Source: JBCDCU01 sp039180865 (GTDB lineage Bacteria > Pseudomonadota > Alphaproteobacteria > Rhizobiales > JACESI01). From it: 6,932 nucleotides of DNA. The stretch covers positions 1 through 6,932 of the forward strand of contig JBCDCZ010000241.1 of assembly GCA_039180865.1 (NCBI GenBank), in the 5' to 3' direction. Position 1 is the stretch's first letter, and each line of letters opens with the position of its first letter. Positions 6,129-6,932 of the stretch are shown here, piece by piece. The position numbers and the translations under genes were made by a program. The notes under the pieces are model-generated. The model was not told where the DNA came from. It ran no database searches and saw nothing but the letters and a program-made list of their open reading frames with translations.

Positions 6129-6746
6129 ATGGCAAAGACGCTGGTGCTCGTGCGTCACGGACAAAGCGAGTGGAACCTCAAGAACCTCTTCACAGGCTGG
6201 AAAGATCCCGACCTCACAGAAAAGGGCGTTGCCGAGGCCATAGAGGGTGGGCGCAAGCTGAAAGACCTCGGTCTTACGTTCGACATTGCATTCACCTCTA
6301 AACTCTCACGTGCGCAGCGCACCTGCCAGTTGATCCTTGATGAGATCGGTCAGTCCGATCTTGAAACGATTCGCGATCTTGCGCTCAACGAACGCGATTA
6401 CGGGGATCTTTCGGGTCTCAATAAAGACGATGCGCGCGAGAAATGGGGCGAAGATCAAGTCCATATCTGGCGGCGGTCTTATGATGTCCCGCCACCGGGC
6501 GGCGAGAGCCTGAAGGATACCGGTGCGCGGGTCTGGCCCTACTATCTGCATGTTATCCAGCCGCGTGTCATGGGTGGCGACGTGACGCTTGTCGCAGCCC
6601 ATGGGAACTCGCTTCGCGCCCTCGTTATGGCGTTGGAGGGTCTCACGCCCGAAGAGATCCTGAAAAAGGAAATCGCCACCGGGGTTCCGATGATCTACAC
6701 GCTCAATGACGACACCAGTGTGGCGGATGTGAAGGTTCTTGCCTGA
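6129..6746 (+). CDS. gpmA: 2,3-bisphosphoglycerate-dependent phosphoglycerate mutase
   Basis: This enzyme (EC 5.4.2.11) interconverts 3- and 2-phosphoglycerate in glycolysis and gluconeogenesis through a phosphohistidine. The signature LVRHGQSEWN is at residues 7-16 with catalytic His10. TSKLSRAQRT (56-65), LNERDYGDLSG (86-96) with the proton donor Glu88, the Arg115-Arg116 pair, PPPGGESL (121-128) and AAHGNSLRAL (156-165) with the second His158 all follow. At 205 residues it is the short form common in Alphaproteobacteria, shorter than the 250-residue E. coli enzyme; the active-site set is nevertheless complete, which favours a true mutase over a generic histidine phosphatase. GGAG at 6114-6117 lies 11 bases before the ATG, a somewhat long spacing through an A-rich stretch. 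It follows dapB by 17 bases and is probably in the same transcript. A stem-loop starts four bases after the stop codon. Confidence 0.96.
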   Translation: MAKTLVLVRHGQSEWNLKNLFTGWKDPDLTEKGVAEAIEGGRKLKDLGLTFDIAFTSKLSRAQRTCQLILDEIGQSDLETIRDLALNERDYGDLSGLNKDDAREKWGEDQVHIWRRSYDVPPPGGESLKDTGARVWPYYLHVIQPRVMGGDVTLVAAHGNSLRALVMALEGLTPEEILKKEIATGVPMIYTLNDDTSVADVKVLA

Positions 6747-6750
6747 CAGA

Positions 6751-6776
6751 AAGAGCGACCCGTTTCGATCGCTCTT
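6751..6776. terminator. Stem-loop terminator between convergent gpmA and the - strand gene
   Basis: AAGAGCGA (6751-6758) and TCGCTCTT (6769-6776) form a perfect 8-bp stem around a ten-base loop, in which two more C-G pairs (6761/6767 and 6762/6766) are possible. It begins four bases after the gpmA stop and lies 24 bases from the stop of the convergent - strand gene, so it could end transcription in both directions. The T-run is short in both orientations, being only the stem's own TCTT, so it may be moderate in strength. Confidence 0.6.
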
Positions 6777-6800
6777 CCCGATAAGCGTTACACCCTGCCA

Positions 6801-6932
6801 TCAGGCGATACCGGTTTCCCAACCGAGGATCGCCTGTTTGCGTGTCAGTCCCCAATGGTAGCCGCAAAGCCCGCCGGACTTTCCAAGCACACGATGACAG
6901 GGGACAACGAAGGAAATCGGGTTTTTTCCGAC
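6801..6932 (-). CDS. Methylated-DNA--protein-cysteine methyltransferase (Ogt/Ada type), C-terminal part
   Basis: Forty-three C-terminal residues are visible on the - strand before the gene runs off the right edge; the stop TGA corresponds to 6801-6803. The protein removes O6-alkyl groups from guanine by transferring them irreversibly to its own cysteine. The family hallmark PCHRV is present, preceded by NPISFVV, with the acceptor cysteine encoded at 6897-6899. It is followed by LGKSGGLCGYHWGLTRKQAILGWE, the usual C-terminal helix region. Since the N-terminus is outside, I cannot tell whether this is a single-domain Ogt or an Ada-like protein with a fused AraC-type regulator. The G-YHWG-xxRKQ-xLxWE end resembles the latter group, but this is a weak hint. 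It is convergent with gpmA. Confidence 0.92.
   Translation of the reverse strand, partial: VGKNPISFVVPCHRVLGKSGGLCGYHWGLTRKQAILGWETGIA

Overview
The window looks like ordinary chromosomal housekeeping DNA from an alphaproteobacterium, most likely of the Rhizobiales (Hyphomicrobiales). The basis is the protein character of DnaK, DnaJ and PyrF, the short form of GpmA, CTATAT-like -10 elements, moderately high GC (judged by eye, not calculated) and a gene order that I recall as common in that order. Species cannot be fixed from the sequence. No RNA gene, insertion sequence, CRISPR array, phage gene or attachment site was found. Six genes are complete on the + strand besides dnaK and the glycosyltransferase, and both window ends cut through genes.

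Left region (1-3282): the 3' half of dnaK, a complete GT4-family glycosyltransferase gene, then complete dnaJ, all on the + strand. DnaK and DnaJ are partner chaperones whose genes are usually direct neighbours. The glycosyltransferase lies between them, with a GC-rich stem-loop just after dnaK and only 16 bases before dnaJ. This is the least ordinary point of the window.

Middle region (3283-5198): a 188-base gap holding a CTATAT -10-like box and two inverted repeats, then a NADPH-dependent FMN reductase-family flavoprotein, pyrF (orotidine 5'-phosphate decarboxylase, last step of UMP synthesis) and a small DUF1330 protein of unknown function. The first two are 13 bases apart and probably share a transcript. 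DUF1330 follows after 113 bases with its own strong ribosome binding site.

Right region (5199-6932): a probable promoter, dapB (lysine/diaminopimelate synthesis, TTG start), gpmA (glycolysis, 17 bases after dapB) and a stem-loop placed as a shared terminator. On the - strand, the C-terminal end of an Ogt/Ada-type methylated-DNA--protein-cysteine methyltransferase runs off the right edge, convergent with gpmA.

I saw no convincing new biological system. The findings are modest: the inserted glycosyltransferase, the non-coding structures around it and before the FMN reductase gene, and the uncharacterised DUF1330 protein.
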